Of a stretch of DNA of 64,000 nt, positions 10,169-22,640 are shown piece after piece. The notes under the pieces are model-generated. The model was not told the origin of the DNA. It did not search any database and saw only the letters and a list, made by a program, of their open reading frames with translations. The stretch comes from Acidipropionibacterium sp. (GTDB lineage: Bacteria; Actinomycetota; Actinomycetes; Propionibacteriales; Propionibacteriaceae). How positions within the stretch are numbered: position 1 is the stretch's first letter; each line of letters opens with the position of its first letter. A program made the translations under genes and the position numbers. The stretch spans positions 291,822-355,821 of the forward strand of contig JALCLH010000004.1 in NCBI GenBank assembly GCA_022647765.1, given 5' to 3'.

Positions 10169-10214
10169 TTTCCGACCGACAGTCGGATACCGGTTCTTCC
10201 GCATCGGAGGTCAG

Positions 10215-11261
10215 ATGACCACCATCACCCCACCGGCGATCCGCCCCCACGGCGCCCCGGACGCCGCCCGACCCGGCACCGCCGCAGACGACCGAGCGGG
10301 CTTCGAGGAATGGGCGGAGCAGGTGCGCGAAGCGGCCCGCGCCCAGGACGCCGTCATCCTCGCCCACAACTACCAGGACCCCGACATCCAGGACGTCGCG
10401 GACCACGTCGGAGACTCGCTGGCGCTGTCGAGGATCGCCGCCGAGGCCGACGCCTCGACCATCGTCTTCGCCGGCGTCCACTTCATGGCCGAGACCGCCA
10501 AGATCCTGTCCCCCGACAAGCGCGTCCTCATCCCCGACGCGCGGGCCGGCTGCTCGCTTGCCGACTGCATCACCGCCGACCAGCTGCGCGAGTGGAAGGC
10601 CGAGTACCCGGGCGCGGTGGTGGTGAGCTACGTCAACACCACGGCCGCCGTCAAGGCCGAGACCGATATCTGCTGCACCTCCTCCAACGCCCTGGAGGTG
10701 GTCCGCTCGATCCCCGCCGACACCGAGGTGCTGTTCTGCCCCGACCAGTTCCTCGGCGCCCATGTCCGGCGCACCCTGGGCCGCGACAACATCCACACCT
10801 GGATGGGCGAGTGCCACGTCCACGCCGACATCTCCCCCACCGACCTCATCGACCGGGTGCGCGCCAACCCCGACGCCGAGCTCTTCGTGCACCCCGAGTG
10901 CGGATGCACCACCAGCGCCCTGTGGCTGGCCGGCCGGGGCGAGCTGCCCGCCGAGCGCACCCATGTGCTGTCCACCGGCGGGATGCTCACCGCCGCCCGC
11001 GCCACCACCTCGCAGAAAGTGCTGGTGGCCACCGAGGTCGGGATGCTGCACCAGCTGCGCCACGCCAACCCGGGCGCCGACTTCCAGCCGGTCAATCCCG
11101 GGGCCATCTGCCCGTTCATGAAGATGACCACCCGCGAGAAGCTGCTGAGCTGCCTGCGCCAGGGCCACGACGAGGTGACCGTCGACCCGGCGATCGCGGA
11201 GAAGGCGAGACGGGCCGTCGAGCGAATGATCGCCATCGGCAACCCGGGAGGTGGGGAATGA
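10215..11261 (+). CDS. nadA: Quinolinate synthase NadA
   Basis: A 4Fe-4S enzyme that condenses iminoaspartate with dihydroxyacetone phosphate to quinolinate. The ATG at 10215 follows GGAGG with 4-5 bases between; the longer upstream frame is discarded. The 348-residue protein shows [23 protein letters not shown], and the three cluster cysteines in [14 protein letters not shown] and GAICPFMK. It is first in nadA-nadB-nadC, with a 4-base overlap (ATGA) to nadB. Confidence 0.96.
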   Translation: MTTITPPAIRPHGAPDAARPGTAADDRAGFEEWAEQVREAARAQDAVILAHNYQDPDIQDVADHVGDSLALSRIAAEADASTIVFAGVHFMAETAKILSPDKRVLIPDARAGCSLADCITADQLREWKAEYPGAVVVSYVNTTAAVKAETDICCTSSNALEVVRSIPADTEVLFCPDQFLGAHVRRTLGRDNIHTWMGECHVHADISPTDLIDRVRANPDAELFVHPECGCTTSALWLAGRGELPAERTHVLSTGGMLTAARATTSQKVLVATEVGMLHQLRHANPGADFQPVNPGAICPFMKMTTREKLLSCLRQGHDEVTVDPAIAEKARRAVERMIAIGNPGGGE

Positions 11262-12937
11262 TGACCGGAACCCAGATCAAGACCCCTGTCGCGTCCTGGA
11301 CGCGCAGCTGCGACGTCGTGGTGGTGGGCACCGGGGCGGCCGGGCTGTCGGCCGCGGTCGCCCTGCAGGCATCCGGCCTCGAGGTCGCCGTCATCACCCG
11401 TGCCGGCGTCTCCGACTCCTCCACCGACTGGGCCCAGGGCGGCCTGGCCGCGGTCTGGTCGCCCGCCGACAGCACCGAGCTCCACCTGTCCGACACACTG
11501 ACCGCCGGCGCCGGGCTGTGCGATCGGGACGCCGTCGCAGATCTGGTGGCCAGCGCGCCGGACGCGCTGCGCCGGATCATCGGCATGGGCGGCCACTTCG
11601 ACACCGACGCCGCCGGCGAGATCGACCTCCACCTGGAGGGCGGTCACCACGCCCGCCGCATCCTGCACGCCGGCGGGGACCAGTCCGGCCACGAGGTAGA
11701 GCGCACCCTGGCCGACGCCCTCACCGCGGCCCCGGGATCGACCGGCCCGCGTCGCTCCTCGAAGTCCGGGCGGCTTCAGGTGTTCACCGGGACCCGGCTG
11801 GTCGACGTCCTCACCGACGCCGCCGGCCGCGCCTGCGGGGTCACCGTTCTGGGCGGCGGCGGGGCCTGCGGACAGATCACCGCCCGCGCCGTGCTGCTGG
11901 CCACCGGCGGCATCGGCCAGCTGTGGCCGACCACCACCAACCCGCCAGTGGCCACCGGGGATGGCCTGGCCGCCGCGACGCGCGCCGGCGCGGTGATCCG
12001 GGACGCCGAGTTCATGCAGTTCCACCCGACCATCCTCGTGGTGCCCGAGCGCCACCGGATTCCCGGCGACCGCGGAGTGCTCATCTCCGAGGCGGTGCGC
12101 GGGGAGGGAGCCTTCCTCATCGACCATCGGGGACGCCGGGTGATGGCCGGCGTCCACCCATTGGCCGATCTCGCCCCGCGAGACGTCGTCTCGGCCGCCG
12201 AGCAGGCCCATATGACCGCCACCGGCGAGGACCACCTCTTCCTGGACGCCACGGCCTTCGGCGCGCAGCGCTGGGAGACCTCCTTCCCGTCGATCCTGGC
12301 GATGTGCCGCCAGCGAGGCGTCGACCCGGTGAGCGAGCCCATCCCGGTGCGCCCGGGAGCGCACTACCACTGCGGCGGGGTGGCGGCCACCATGACCGGC
12401 CGCACCTCGGTGCCCGGACTGTGGGCGGTCGGCGAGGCCGCCTGCACCGGCGTCCAGGGGGCCAACCGGCTGGCCTCCAACTCGCTCACCGAGGCCCTGG
12501 TGATGGGCGAGCGGGCCGCCCGGGAGCTGGCCTCCGGGCTCGGTTCGGCGCCCCGGCCGGGTACTGCGGTCGATCGGTCCGAGAGCGGTTTGATCGACGG
12601 CTCCGGGATCGAGGCCATCCGGCGCGCGATGTCGCGCCACGTCTCGGTGATGCGGGAGGCCTCCGGCCTGGCCGAGGCGCTCGGCGTCCTCGACCGGCTG
12701 GCCGGGACAGATCGTCTCGACGACGCCGCGCTGTCGGCCACCAATCTCGCCCTGGCGGGCCGTCTGGTGGCCGGGGCGGCGGCGATGCGCACCGAGTCGC
12801 GCGGCTGCCACCGGCGCAGCGACTTCCCCGAGCGGGACGCCGCCTGGCTGCTCCACATCGACGCGCGGACGGACTCCCGCGGCCGGATCATCCTCAGCCG
12901 CACCGATCAGGTGCGCCAGTCCCAGGAGGCCGCATGA
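11258..12937 (+). CDS. nadB: L-aspartate oxidase NadB
   Basis: This FAD enzyme oxidises L-aspartate to iminoaspartate, the substrate of NadA. The protein has about 559 residues. It shows the dinucleotide-binding [15 protein letters not shown], the family signature [29 protein letters not shown], and the active-site [11 protein letters not shown] followed by [14 protein letters not shown]. Start may be 11258 (overlapping the nadA stop) or the adjacent ATG at 11261. The stop overlaps the nadC start (ATGA). Confidence 0.95.
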   Translation: MMTGTQIKTPVASWTRSCDVVVVGTGAAGLSAAVALQASGLEVAVITRAGVSDSSTDWAQGGLAAVWSPADSTELHLSDTLTAGAGLCDRDAVADLVASAPDALRRIIGMGGHFDTDAAGEIDLHLEGGHHARRILHAGGDQSGHEVERTLADALTAAPGSTGPRRSSKSGRLQVFTGTRLVDVLTDAAGRACGVTVLGGGGACGQITARAVLLATGGIGQLWPTTTNPPVATGDGLAAATRAGAVIRDAEFMQFHPTILVVPERHRIPGDRGVLISEAVRGEGAFLIDHRGRRVMAGVHPLADLAPRDVVSAAEQAHMTATGEDHLFLDATAFGAQRWETSFPSILAMCRQRGVDPVSEPIPVRPGAHYHCGGVAATMTGRTSVPGLWAVGEAACTGVQGANRLASNSLTEALVMGERAARELASGLGSAPRPGTAVDRSESGLIDGSGIEAIRRAMSRHVSVMREASGLAEALGVLDRLAGTDRLDDAALSATNLALAGRLVAGAAAMRTESRGCHRRSDFPERDAAWLLHIDARTDSRGRIILSRTDQVRQSQEAA

Positions 12938-13878
12938 CCGCCACATCCCCCGATATCGCCTCGACTCCCACCGCCGCGGACCCTGCTGCGGTGCTTCCCG
13001 CCGACCTGCTCGACCGCCTCGCGCGGGCCGGGCTGGACGCCGATCTCGTCATCGACATCGCCGGGCGCACCCTGGACGAGGACCTGTCCTGGGGGCCCGA
13101 CGTCACCACCGGCGCCCTCTTCGGAGCCGATGAGCGCGGCCGGGCGCGCGTCGTCTCCCGGGCCGCCGGATGCCTGGCCGGGATGCCGGTGGCCGCCGCC
13201 GTGGCGCACCTGTTGGGGTCCCGGAACGGGGACGGCGTCTCGACCGAGATCCTGATGAGCGACGGGCTGCGGGTCCGTCCCGGGGACGCCGTGCTGGAGG
13301 TCGAGGCGCCACTGCGCACCCTGCTGACCGCCGAGCGCACCATGCTCAACCTGGCCGGCCAGCTGTCGGGGGTGGCCACCGCGACCGCCGCCTGGGCCGA
13401 CGCCCTGGCCGGATCGGGGACCCGGGTGCGCGACACCCGCAAGACCGTTCCCGGCCTGCGGGTGCTGCAGAAGTACGCGGTGCGCTGCGGCGGCGGGGTC
13501 AACCACCGGATGGGGCTGGGCGACGCCGCGCTCATCAAGGACAACCACATCGCGGCCGCCGGGTCGGTGACCGCGGCCCTGGCGGTGGTCCGGGCCCATG
13601 CCCCGGGCGTGACCTGCGAGGTCGAGTGCGACACCCTCGACCAGGTCCGCGAGGCGGTCGCCGCTGGGGCCCGGCTGGTCCTGCTGGACAATATGGAGCC
13701 CGAGCTCATGACCCGGGCGGTGGCGATCGCCCGGCCGGCCGGGGTGATGACCGAGGCCTCCGGCGGTCTGACCCTGGCCGACGCCTCCGCGGTCGCGGCG
13801 ACCGGCGTCGACTATGTCGCGGTGGGGGCGCTCACCCACTCGGCCCCGGTGCTGGACCTGGGGCTGGACATGGTCTGA
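12934..13878 (+). CDS. nadC: Nicotinate-nucleotide pyrophosphorylase (carboxylating) NadC
   Basis: It converts quinolinate and PRPP to nicotinate mononucleotide, the third step of the operon's pathway. The 314-residue protein contains DVTTGALF, the phosphoribosyl-binding RDTRKTVPGLR, RCGGGVNHRMGL, and IKDNHI; VECDTLDQ and LLDNMEP complete the barrel. It overlaps nadB by four bases and converges on glyS with 27 bp between stops. Confidence 0.96.
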   Translation: MTATSPDIASTPTAADPAAVLPADLLDRLARAGLDADLVIDIAGRTLDEDLSWGPDVTTGALFGADERGRARVVSRAAGCLAGMPVAAAVAHLLGSRNGDGVSTEILMSDGLRVRPGDAVLEVEAPLRTLLTAERTMLNLAGQLSGVATATAAWADALAGSGTRVRDTRKTVPGLRVLQKYAVRCGGGVNHRMGLGDAALIKDNHIAAAGSVTAALAVVRAHAPGVTCEVECDTLDQVREAVAAGARLVLLDNMEPELMTRAVAIARPAGVMTEASGGLTLADASAVAATGVDYVAVGALTHSAPVLDLGLDMV

Positions 13879-13905
13879 GTCACAGCCCCAGCAGTCCCAG
13901 CAGCC

Positions 13906-15314
<1,409 letters not shown>

Positions 15315-15508
15315 TGGAGTGGGCGCCAGGATGGCGTCCACGCAAGTTCCCACACTACCGTTCGGGGACGCCGGTCTCCCACCCCTGGCCTCCCACCGCC
15401 CCTCCTCCGCAGAGTGAAATTCTGGGACTGCGCGGCGCGAGCGCGCTACATTGACGGTGTTCTGAAGTAGTGACGTTGTTCCCGGTGTTCCGATTGAGGT
15501 GATGACCC

Positions 15509-15922
15509 GTGCCCAGCCCGGAGTCGAGTCCGGTGAAGCGCATCACCCGGCAGCGCATCGCGATCAACGAGCTGTTCGACGACGAGAGCGCCTTCCTCAC
15601 CGCCCAGCAGGTGCACGACGAGCTGCGCGACCGCGGGGTGAAGGTCGGCCTGGCCACCGTCTACCGCAATCTTCAGGCGATGGGCGACGAGGGCCAGCTG
15701 GACGCCATCCGCGCCGAGGACGGCGAGATGGCCTACCGGCGCTGCTCGACCGACCACCACCACCATCTGGTGTGCCGCCAGTGCGGCAAGGTGGTCGAGA
15801 TCGGCGAGGACAGGACGATCGAGAACTGGGCCGCTGCCGTGGCCGCGAAGCACGGATTCAGCCACACCGGTCACGAGCTGGAGCTGTTCGGCCTGTGCGC
15901 CGACTGCTCGGCGAAGAACTGA
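15509..15922 (+). CDS. zur: Fur-family regulator, probably Zur
   Basis: The 137-residue protein has the winged helix ([29 protein letters not shown]) and the metal sites typical of Fur proteins ([16 protein letters not shown] and a C-terminal CADC). Zur is preferred over Fur because the gene sits between glyS and recO/uppS, as zur (furB) does in Mycobacterium. The start is GTG at 15509, with GAGGTG about 9 bases upstream. Zinc-uptake targets are not visible in the window. Confidence 0.85.
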   Translation: MPSPESSPVKRITRQRIAINELFDDESAFLTAQQVHDELRDRGVKVGLATVYRNLQAMGDEGQLDAIRAEDGEMAYRRCSTDHHHHLVCRQCGKVVEIGEDRTIENWAAAVAAKHGFSHTGHELELFGLCADCSAKN

Positions 15923-15964
15923 GGCCGCTTCAAGGGATCTGCCTCAACTCGGTACCGCTGATCG

Positions 15965-16095
15965 GGCACCAACACAGGCTGGGCGGAATTCTCCCCCGCC
16001 CTAGTCACGCCACCAGGACAGCTTGGGCAGAATCCTCCCCGGCCACTGCTCATCCCACAAGGAGCGCTTGGGCAGAGCTCTCCCCGGAACTCGGG
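15965..16095 (+). repeat. 45-bp direct repeats, units 1-3
   Basis: Three imperfect copies of a 44-45-bp unit lie head to tail, with cores at 15980-15996, 16024-16040 and 16069-16085. The core consensus is TGGGCRGARYYCTCCCC, and units carry a CACCAGGRCAG-like lead. Related units 4 and 5 lie at 16313-16394. They follow zur and precede the palindromic element at 16200. Confidence 0.75.
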
Positions 16096-16199
16096 GCCCC
16101 GGTTCGGGCGACCGTCACTCCGGTGATCTCCTCGGGCAGCTGGGAACAGGGCCAGAGCTGGAACTGAGCTGGGGTGGGGGATGGGATGAGGGATCGGAT

Positions 16200-16277
16200 G
16201 GTCCCGATCACTCCCGATAGGGCGTGTTTCGGCCCAGGCGAGCGCAGGTCTGCGGCGTGTCGGGAGTAATCGGGACC
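16200..16277 (+). repeat. 78-bp dispersed palindromic element, copy 2
   Basis: GGTCCCGATCACTCCCGA (16200-16217) pairs with its near-perfect complement at 16260-16277 (one mismatch). It is the same family and orientation as the copy at 52070, with a more divergent centre. It sits inside the 45-bp repeat array, between units 3 and 4. Confidence 0.88.
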
Positions 16278-16311
16278 GGCCACCTCACGCACAGCTCTGC
16301 ATCACTACTGC

Positions 16312-17811
16312 TCACGCCACCAGGGCAGTTTGGGCGGAGTTCTCCCCGGGGCCTGGGTTCGCCATCCGGGCGGAGTCCTCTCCCAGGCTCACGGTGCCTG
16401 TTCTGCCAGCGGCTGGCTCGACCGAGGATTGTGGCAGGTGTTTCTTGAGTCGCTCCGGTGGGACCATCCGGGGTATTTTTGTGCCAGGATCGACGACGAT
16501 CCGCCACTGGTCCCTCGAATGATATCTATCGGGTTCCACCAAGGCGTGGTGATGGCGGCACAGCAAGGCAAGATTTTCCAGAGAAGTCGGGCCTTCATCC
16601 CACCAGGGAATAATATGGTGGGCTTGGCACAAATTCGCCGGAACCGTGCAGTCAGGGAAGATGCAACCGCCGTCCCGCAATTCCAATGCTCGCCGAATCG
16701 CGCCGGTGACCAGGCGGCGTTCCTGGCCCATATCCATCACTTGGGATTCACCGCCCAGCACCACGGGGAGAATCCCGGCATCGCAGCACATCCGCCGCAG
16801 CGATCCGGCATCCACGGGAATCTCCCCGGTGGCACCATGAACGACACCAGCGGCGATCTTTCCCTCGAGCGCGTCGTGGAGGTCCTGGTAGTTCAGCGTG
16901 ACGACGAGTCTCGGTGCCTGACCGCCCGCACTGGGAACCTTGTCGAGGCTGGCCAGTAGCCCGACCATGTCGATCAGGGCGTCGGCCATCCGCTGCGCCG
17001 TCGACCGGGCCTCCCGATTCTCCAACGCAAGGCGGGCGGTCAGGTACTGAGAGTCCGTGATGTCCCCCTCGGCACGCCGGGTTCTCAACGCTTGGGCCTC
17101 GTCGCGTTCGGCGCGGCGGCCTTTCTCCCCGAAGGCCTGCAGGGTGCCGATGACCTGTTGGGCTTCCAGGTCGGGCAGTTGTCCGGAGAACCAGGTGGAG
17201 CCCTCGCCGTCGGAACCCCACACCAGCCGTCGGCCTTTGACGGCACGGCTTCGTTGCGCGGCCAGCCGGGCGGCCTCATCACCGGGTGAAGGTGCCGCTT
17301 CCGGGGCGACCTCTTGGAGAATCTGCTGCGCGGCTTTGCGGAGTTGTCCGGGCGGTGTGTTCGCCGCCCGGTCCAGAAACAATCCGGCTGCCCGATCGAC
17401 CTGCTCGCCGCTCAACTGTCCTTGGGGCAGTTTGCCCAACTCTTCACCGATGGCCGTCGCATGATCCGGGGACACATCTCCGGCCAGGGCTGCGTCGCGC
17501 ACATCCGGGTGGTGGGCGAGTTTGGAGGCGCGTTTCACAACCCCGATTCCCTGACTCGGCGTCCGCCCCTCTGCGGCGGCCAGGAAATCACCGAGTGGCG
17601 TCCCGGTCGTGTGCTCGGTCGCATTCGCCCTGAAGGCCGCATCGGTGACCACCGCAGCCCCGGCGATCATGCGGTCGGAGATAGCGCGCATCTCCGTCAT
17701 GGTGTCGACGATGTCCACATCGGACATGGCGGACAGGACTGTGTAGTCCAGGCCGTCGAGCTGTTCTCTGATGGCCTGGAGTCGTGTCCGGAATCCCGAT
17801 ACGGCGTCCAT
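16312..17811 (-). CDS. DUF222 / HNH endonuclease domain protein (13E12 family)
   Basis: The 499-residue protein has an N-terminal DUF222 helical domain (residues about 10-330) and a C-terminal HNH nuclease domain (about 380-450). The HNH residues are visible in RDGGCIFPDC, QAHHIIPWW and ALLCRHHHALV. This 13E12-type family is abundant and often multicopy in actinobacteria; its cellular role is not established. The last 30 or so residues are encoded by the repeat array and look non-native. The promoter side faces a 304-bp gap. Confidence 0.88.
   Translation of the reverse strand: MDAVSGFRTRLQAIREQLDGLDYTVLSAMSDVDIVDTMTEMRAISDRMIAGAAVVTDAAFRANATEHTTGTPLGDFLAAAEGRTPSQGIGVVKRASKLAHHPDVRDAALAGDVSPDHATAIGEELGKLPQGQLSGEQVDRAAGLFLDRAANTPPGQLRKAAQQILQEVAPEAAPSPGDEAARLAAQRSRAVKGRRLVWGSDGEGSTWFSGQLPDLEAQQVIGTLQAFGEKGRRAERDEAQALRTRRAEGDITDSQYLTARLALENREARSTAQRMADALIDMVGLLASLDKVPSAGGQAPRLVVTLNYQDLHDALEGKIAAGVVHGATGEIPVDAGSLRRMCCDAGILPVVLGGESQVMDMGQERRLVTGAIRRALELRDGGCIFPDCTVPANLCQAHHIIPWWDEGPTSLENLALLCRHHHALVEPDRYHSRDQWRIVVDPGTKIPRMVPPERLKKHLPQSSVEPAAGRTGTVSLGEDSARMANPGPGENSAQTALVA
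16313..16394 (+). repeat. 45-bp direct repeats, units 4-5, overlapping the HNH gene end
   Basis: Two more units of the array, with cores TGGGCGGAGTTCTCCCC at 16331-16347 and a variant at 16367-16384. Read on the minus strand they supply the last residues of the DUF222/HNH protein (ending ENSAQTALVA), so the array has replaced or extended that gene's natural end. Confidence 0.7.
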
Positions 17812-18115
17812 GTGAAAAGACTACGCGACGTGAGCACCGGATGCAAGGCTTCAACACAACTATTTTCTGCAAATTCACACCAGTGAACAGGATGAATATC
17901 CCGCTATTCCAGTCAACCGATCGACCCTAGCAGAAGGCACCGACAGTTCTGTGATCCCAGATATTCCCTGTGATTAGTCCGTGTGTTAACCGTGTCTTGC
18001 TTGTAAAGCATCTGAGCACCACTCGCCGGGTGCAACGGTCGAGAGTGCCGCCGGACGGTGGATGCGATCGGCTACCAGTCGGGCAGCTCACTCTGTCTAC
18101 GTGGATGGCGTCGAC
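17812..18115. other. 304-bp intergenic region, no feature recognised
   Basis: This gap lies between the 5' end of the HNH gene and the 3' end of recO. It is less GC-rich than its neighbours near 17850-18000 and holds no convincing ORF, tRNA or hairpin. The HNH promoter should be in the part nearest 17812. Confidence 0.5.
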
Positions 18116-18863
18116 TCAGTCCTGACGATCCATCAGGGGAAGAGAGCGCAGACCTCGCTCCATATGCCAGGAGACGAAAGCCGAGATGAGCCCGGCGGCC
18201 TCCCGGATCCGCACCGGCGGCACCGTTCTGGTGGTCTGCCAGTCCCCGGCCAGCAGCGCGGCCATGTACTCGATGGTCTCCGGGTTGGGGTGCGGGGTGC
18301 CCGGCGGCTGGCAGTTCGCGCAGACCACCCCGCCCAGACTCGGTGAGAACCCGGGATGGGGGCCCGGCGTCCCGCATTTGACGCAGTCGGCCAGATCGGG
18401 CGCGTAACCGGCCACCGACAAGGAGCGCAACAGATAGGAGTCCAGCACCATGGTGGCCGGCCGCGGACCGTCCGGCGTGCCCCTCCCCCAGGGTGCGCAG
18501 CGCCCCGGCGAGCAGCCGGTACTGGGTCGGGGCGGGCTCCTTCTCGATCGGAACCAGGTGGTCTGCGGTCTCCACCATCACCTCGGCGGCGGTGAACAGC
18601 GGATAGTTCAGCCTCAGCGGCGCCGAGTAGGAGCGCAGCGTCTCCACCTGGACCACGACGTCCAGGTTCCGGCCCTCCGCCAGCTGGATGTCCACCCGGT
18701 TGAACGGGTCGAGCCGGCCGCCGAACTTGCTGGACGTGCGCCGGATGCCGCGCGCCACCGCCCGCACCTTGCCGTGGTCGCGGGTCAGCATGCTGATGAT
18801 CCGGTCGGCCTCACCGAGCTTGTAGGTCCGCAGCACGACGGCGCGGTCTCGGTAGGTGGGCAT
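18116..18863 (-). CDS. recO: DNA repair protein RecO (one frameshift)
   Basis: RecO helps load RecA in the RecFOR gap-repair pathway. The N-terminal OB fold is clear ([33 protein letters not shown]). After LRTLGEG the frame breaks near 18480-18490, in a run of five C. The continuation in the next frame ([19 protein letters not shown], then the zinc-binding pair CVKCG and CANC) completes the protein. Length is 3n+1, fitting one inserted base. The ATG at 18863 is preferred to the TTG at 18881. Divergent from uppS with 26 bp between. Confidence 0.9.
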
Positions 18864-18889
18864 GCCCCCATTGTTGCTCAACTAGTAGC

Positions 18890-19753
18890 GTGACGGTCAT
18901 GGCCGCCAGCACCCATCCACGCCCGCCGAAGCGGGGTCCGCGTCCGCATCCCTCCGGTGCCAGGCCTCCCCAGCTGCCCGCCGCGCTGCTCCCCCGCCAT
19001 GTCGCCATCGTGATGGACGGCAACGGCCGCTGGGCCCGGCAGCGCGGTCTCAAGCGCACCGACGGCCACGAGCGCGGCGAGGCGGCGCTGATGGACGTCA
19101 TCGAGGGCGCCGTCGAGATGGGCATCCCGTACCTGTCCGCCTACGCCTTCTCCACCGAGAACTGGCGGCGCTCCCCCCAGGAGGTGCGCTGGCTGATGGG
19201 ATTCAACCGGGACGTCCTGCACCGGCGCCGCGACGAGCTCGACTCCCTGGGGGTCAAGGTCCGATGGGCGGGACGCCGTCCCAAATTGTGGCGCTCGGTG
19301 ATCAAGGAGCTCGAGGAGATCGAGGACCAGAGCGCCGACAACACCGTCCTCACCCTGCAGTTCTGCGTCAACTACGGCGGCCGCGCCGAGATCGTCGATG
19401 CCGTCCGGGACATCGCCCACCAGGTCGCCGAGGGCCGGATGGATCCCGATCACATCACCGAGAAGACCTTCCGCACCCACCTCGACGAGCCCGAGGTCCC
19501 CGACGTCGACCTGTTCTGGCGCTCCTCGGGCGAGCAGCGCACCTCGAACTTCCTGATCTGGCAGTCCGCCTACGCCGAGATGGTGTTCTCAGACGTGCTG
19601 TGGCCCGACGTGGACCGGCGCGACTTCTGGGCCGCCGTGATGGAGTACGCCAAGCGCGATCGCCGGTTCGGCGGCGCGGTGGCCAGTGAGCCGGTCCCAG
19701 CTCCGGCCCGGCAGGAGCCCGATCCCGCGACGCCCGAGGCGGATCACGGGTAG
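18890..19753 (+). CDS. uppS: Undecaprenyl (polyprenyl) diphosphate synthase, UppS/cis-prenyltransferase
   Basis: It builds the C50-C55 lipid carrier for peptidoglycan and other wall polymers. Visible are the catalytic [12 protein letters not shown] (residues about 43-54), the substrate-binding [22 protein letters not shown], and [19 protein letters not shown] near the C-terminus. The DLFWRSSG stretch differs slightly from the usual DLVIRTSG. Start is GTG at 18890 or ATG at 18899. The protein ends in a Pro/Glu-rich tail. Confidence 0.95.
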   Translation: MTVMAASTHPRPPKRGPRPHPSGARPPQLPAALLPRHVAIVMDGNGRWARQRGLKRTDGHERGEAALMDVIEGAVEMGIPYLSAYAFSTENWRRSPQEVRWLMGFNRDVLHRRRDELDSLGVKVRWAGRRPKLWRSVIKELEEIEDQSADNTVLTLQFCVNYGGRAEIVDAVRDIAHQVAEGRMDPDHITEKTFRTHLDEPEVPDVDLFWRSSGEQRTSNFLIWQSAYAEMVFSDVLWPDVDRRDFWAAVMEYAKRDRRFGGAVASEPVPAPARQEPDPATPEADHG

Positions 19754-19788
19754 CAGCATCGCGGGTAGGAGCATCACGGGTAGGAGCG
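19744..19788. repeat. Three tandem 15-bp units at the uppS 3' end
   Basis: The unit TCRCGGGTAGSAGCR is present three times (19744-19758, 19759-19773, 19774-19788), starting at the uppS stop codon. The third unit contains the likely stop of the convergent amidotransferase gene. Confidence 0.8.
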
Positions 19789-20590
19789 CTGTGCGGCGAA
19801 CTCCTGGTGACTGCGGGCCTTGTGGCCCCGACCGGCGCCACGGCGTCGTCGACAGGGCGAGGCTGCCGCGCTCGATCCTCAGCACGGTGCGCTGGCTGAG
19901 CAGTCTCCATTTCGGCGACTCGGGCCCCTGGGAGGAGATCCGCACCGAACGGCCCTCGGGCCCCTCGCCGGCCAGGAAGTGCAGGTCGTAGTAGCCCTCC
20001 GGACGGTCCGGAACCAGTTCCGGGAAAGCGAGGCTGAAGGCGTAGAAGGCCTCCTCGGTGCCAAGCATGCAGTCCAGCGCCCATACCCGCCCCTCCGGAA
20101 CCAGCGCGAGGATGGTGCGCGCGGCGTCCAGAATGGCGTCCGACCAGGTCAGCCCGCGGTCGTGGTTGCGCAGTACCAGGGCGAAGTAGAGCTCGGAATC
20201 GGTGGTTCCGCGCGGCTGGTAGTCGCAGGTGGCGGCGACCTCCGAGAGGATCTCCGGCGTCTTGTCGAACTGCCCGTTGTGGGCGAAGCAGACGTTGCCC
20301 TCGATGAACGGGTGGCAGTTCTCCTCGCGGACCGCGAGTCCCTCGGTGGCCAGCCTCAGATGGAACAGGGCCTGATCGGTGTGCAGGGCGTCGGTGATCG
20401 GCCAGAACGACGCCGACTCCATCACCGGTTCAGGATCGTGATGCACTCGGGCCTTCTGGCCGTCCCAGGAGGCGATGCCCCATCCGTCGTGGTGAACCCG
20501 CCCCAGGTCGTGGAAGGTCCGCAGATCCTGGCCGGCGGCTGCCGACACGGATCGAGGACTGTCGGTCAGAAATCCGAACATTCGGCACAT
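19774..20590 (-). CDS. Class II glutamine amidotransferase (YafJ/Gat family, frameshift near 3' end)
   Basis: After removal of Met1 the N-terminal cysteine (MCRMFGF) is the amidotransferase nucleophile. RLATEG, ENCHPF and FAHNGQFDK match the glutaminase (Ntn) fold. Partner domains are absent, so it is a stand-alone YafJ-like protein of uncertain substrate. Read straight through, the frame runs 165 bp into uppS. Removing one base in the GGGG run near 19826 gives the ending GHKARSHQEFAAQRSYP and a stop at 19774, 20 bp from uppS, which is far more natural. Confidence 0.85.
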
Positions 20591-20733
20591 CGAACGGGTG
20601 ATCCTCTCGCCGGAACGGGTGTGGTCTCACGGTGTCCTGTCCGATGATGGCACATCTGGACGCCGGACCCGAGCGAGTCTCAGGTCCGGCGCGCACCCCG
20701 GATCGACCGCAGACGCCGGATCGACCGCACGCC

Positions 20734-22499
<1,766 letters not shown>

Positions 22500-22550
22500 T
22501 ACGAGATCTCCTGAAAGGGCTGCTGGACATCAGATGGGCAGCCGAAGTAC

Positions 22551-22590
22551 CCGCAGCGAGGGGGCTACCCGTCAACGGGCCCCGCTGCGG
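22551..22590 (-). promoter_or_regulatory. leuA attenuator hairpin
   Basis: Perfect 8-bp outer arms (CCGCAGCG at 22551-22558, CGCTGCGG at 22583-22590) with an additional G4/C4 inner pairing form a 40-nt hairpin. It overlaps the end of the leader ORF, so a ribosome stalled at the Leu codons or released at the stop would affect its folding. The exact alternate fold was not computed. Confidence 0.55.
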
Positions 22591-22625
22591 CACCTAAGCA
22601 GGAGAACATGCGCCACGAGCCGCAT
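22572..22625 (-). CDS. leuL: Leucine-rich leader peptide of leuA (leuL)
   Basis: A 17-codon ORF, MRLVAHVLLLRCRSGAR, ends 72 bases upstream of leuA. It has three consecutive leucine codons (22596-22604) plus one at codon 3. Its stop codon falls in the loop of the strong hairpin at 22551-22590. This is the layout of ribosome-mediated attenuation known for leuA in actinobacteria. A TATTAT box overlaps the ATG, so translation may instead start leaderless at GTG codon 4 (22616). Confidence 0.65.
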   Translation of the reverse strand: MRLVAHVLLLRCRSGAR

Positions 22626-22640
22626 AATAGCACCGTGGCG

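Noticed and set aside
9800..12937. Plus-strand frame extending far upstream of nadB
   Set aside because: Only the nadB part from 11258 has protein character; the upstream extension lies over nrtR and nadA.
15965..16095. CRISPR array
   Set aside because: Units are adjacent without unique spacers, and no cas gene is present anywhere in the window.
16312..17811. HNH gene as part of a group I/II intron or homing element
   Set aside because: No intron structure or split host gene is visible; DUF222-HNH proteins are normally stand-alone.
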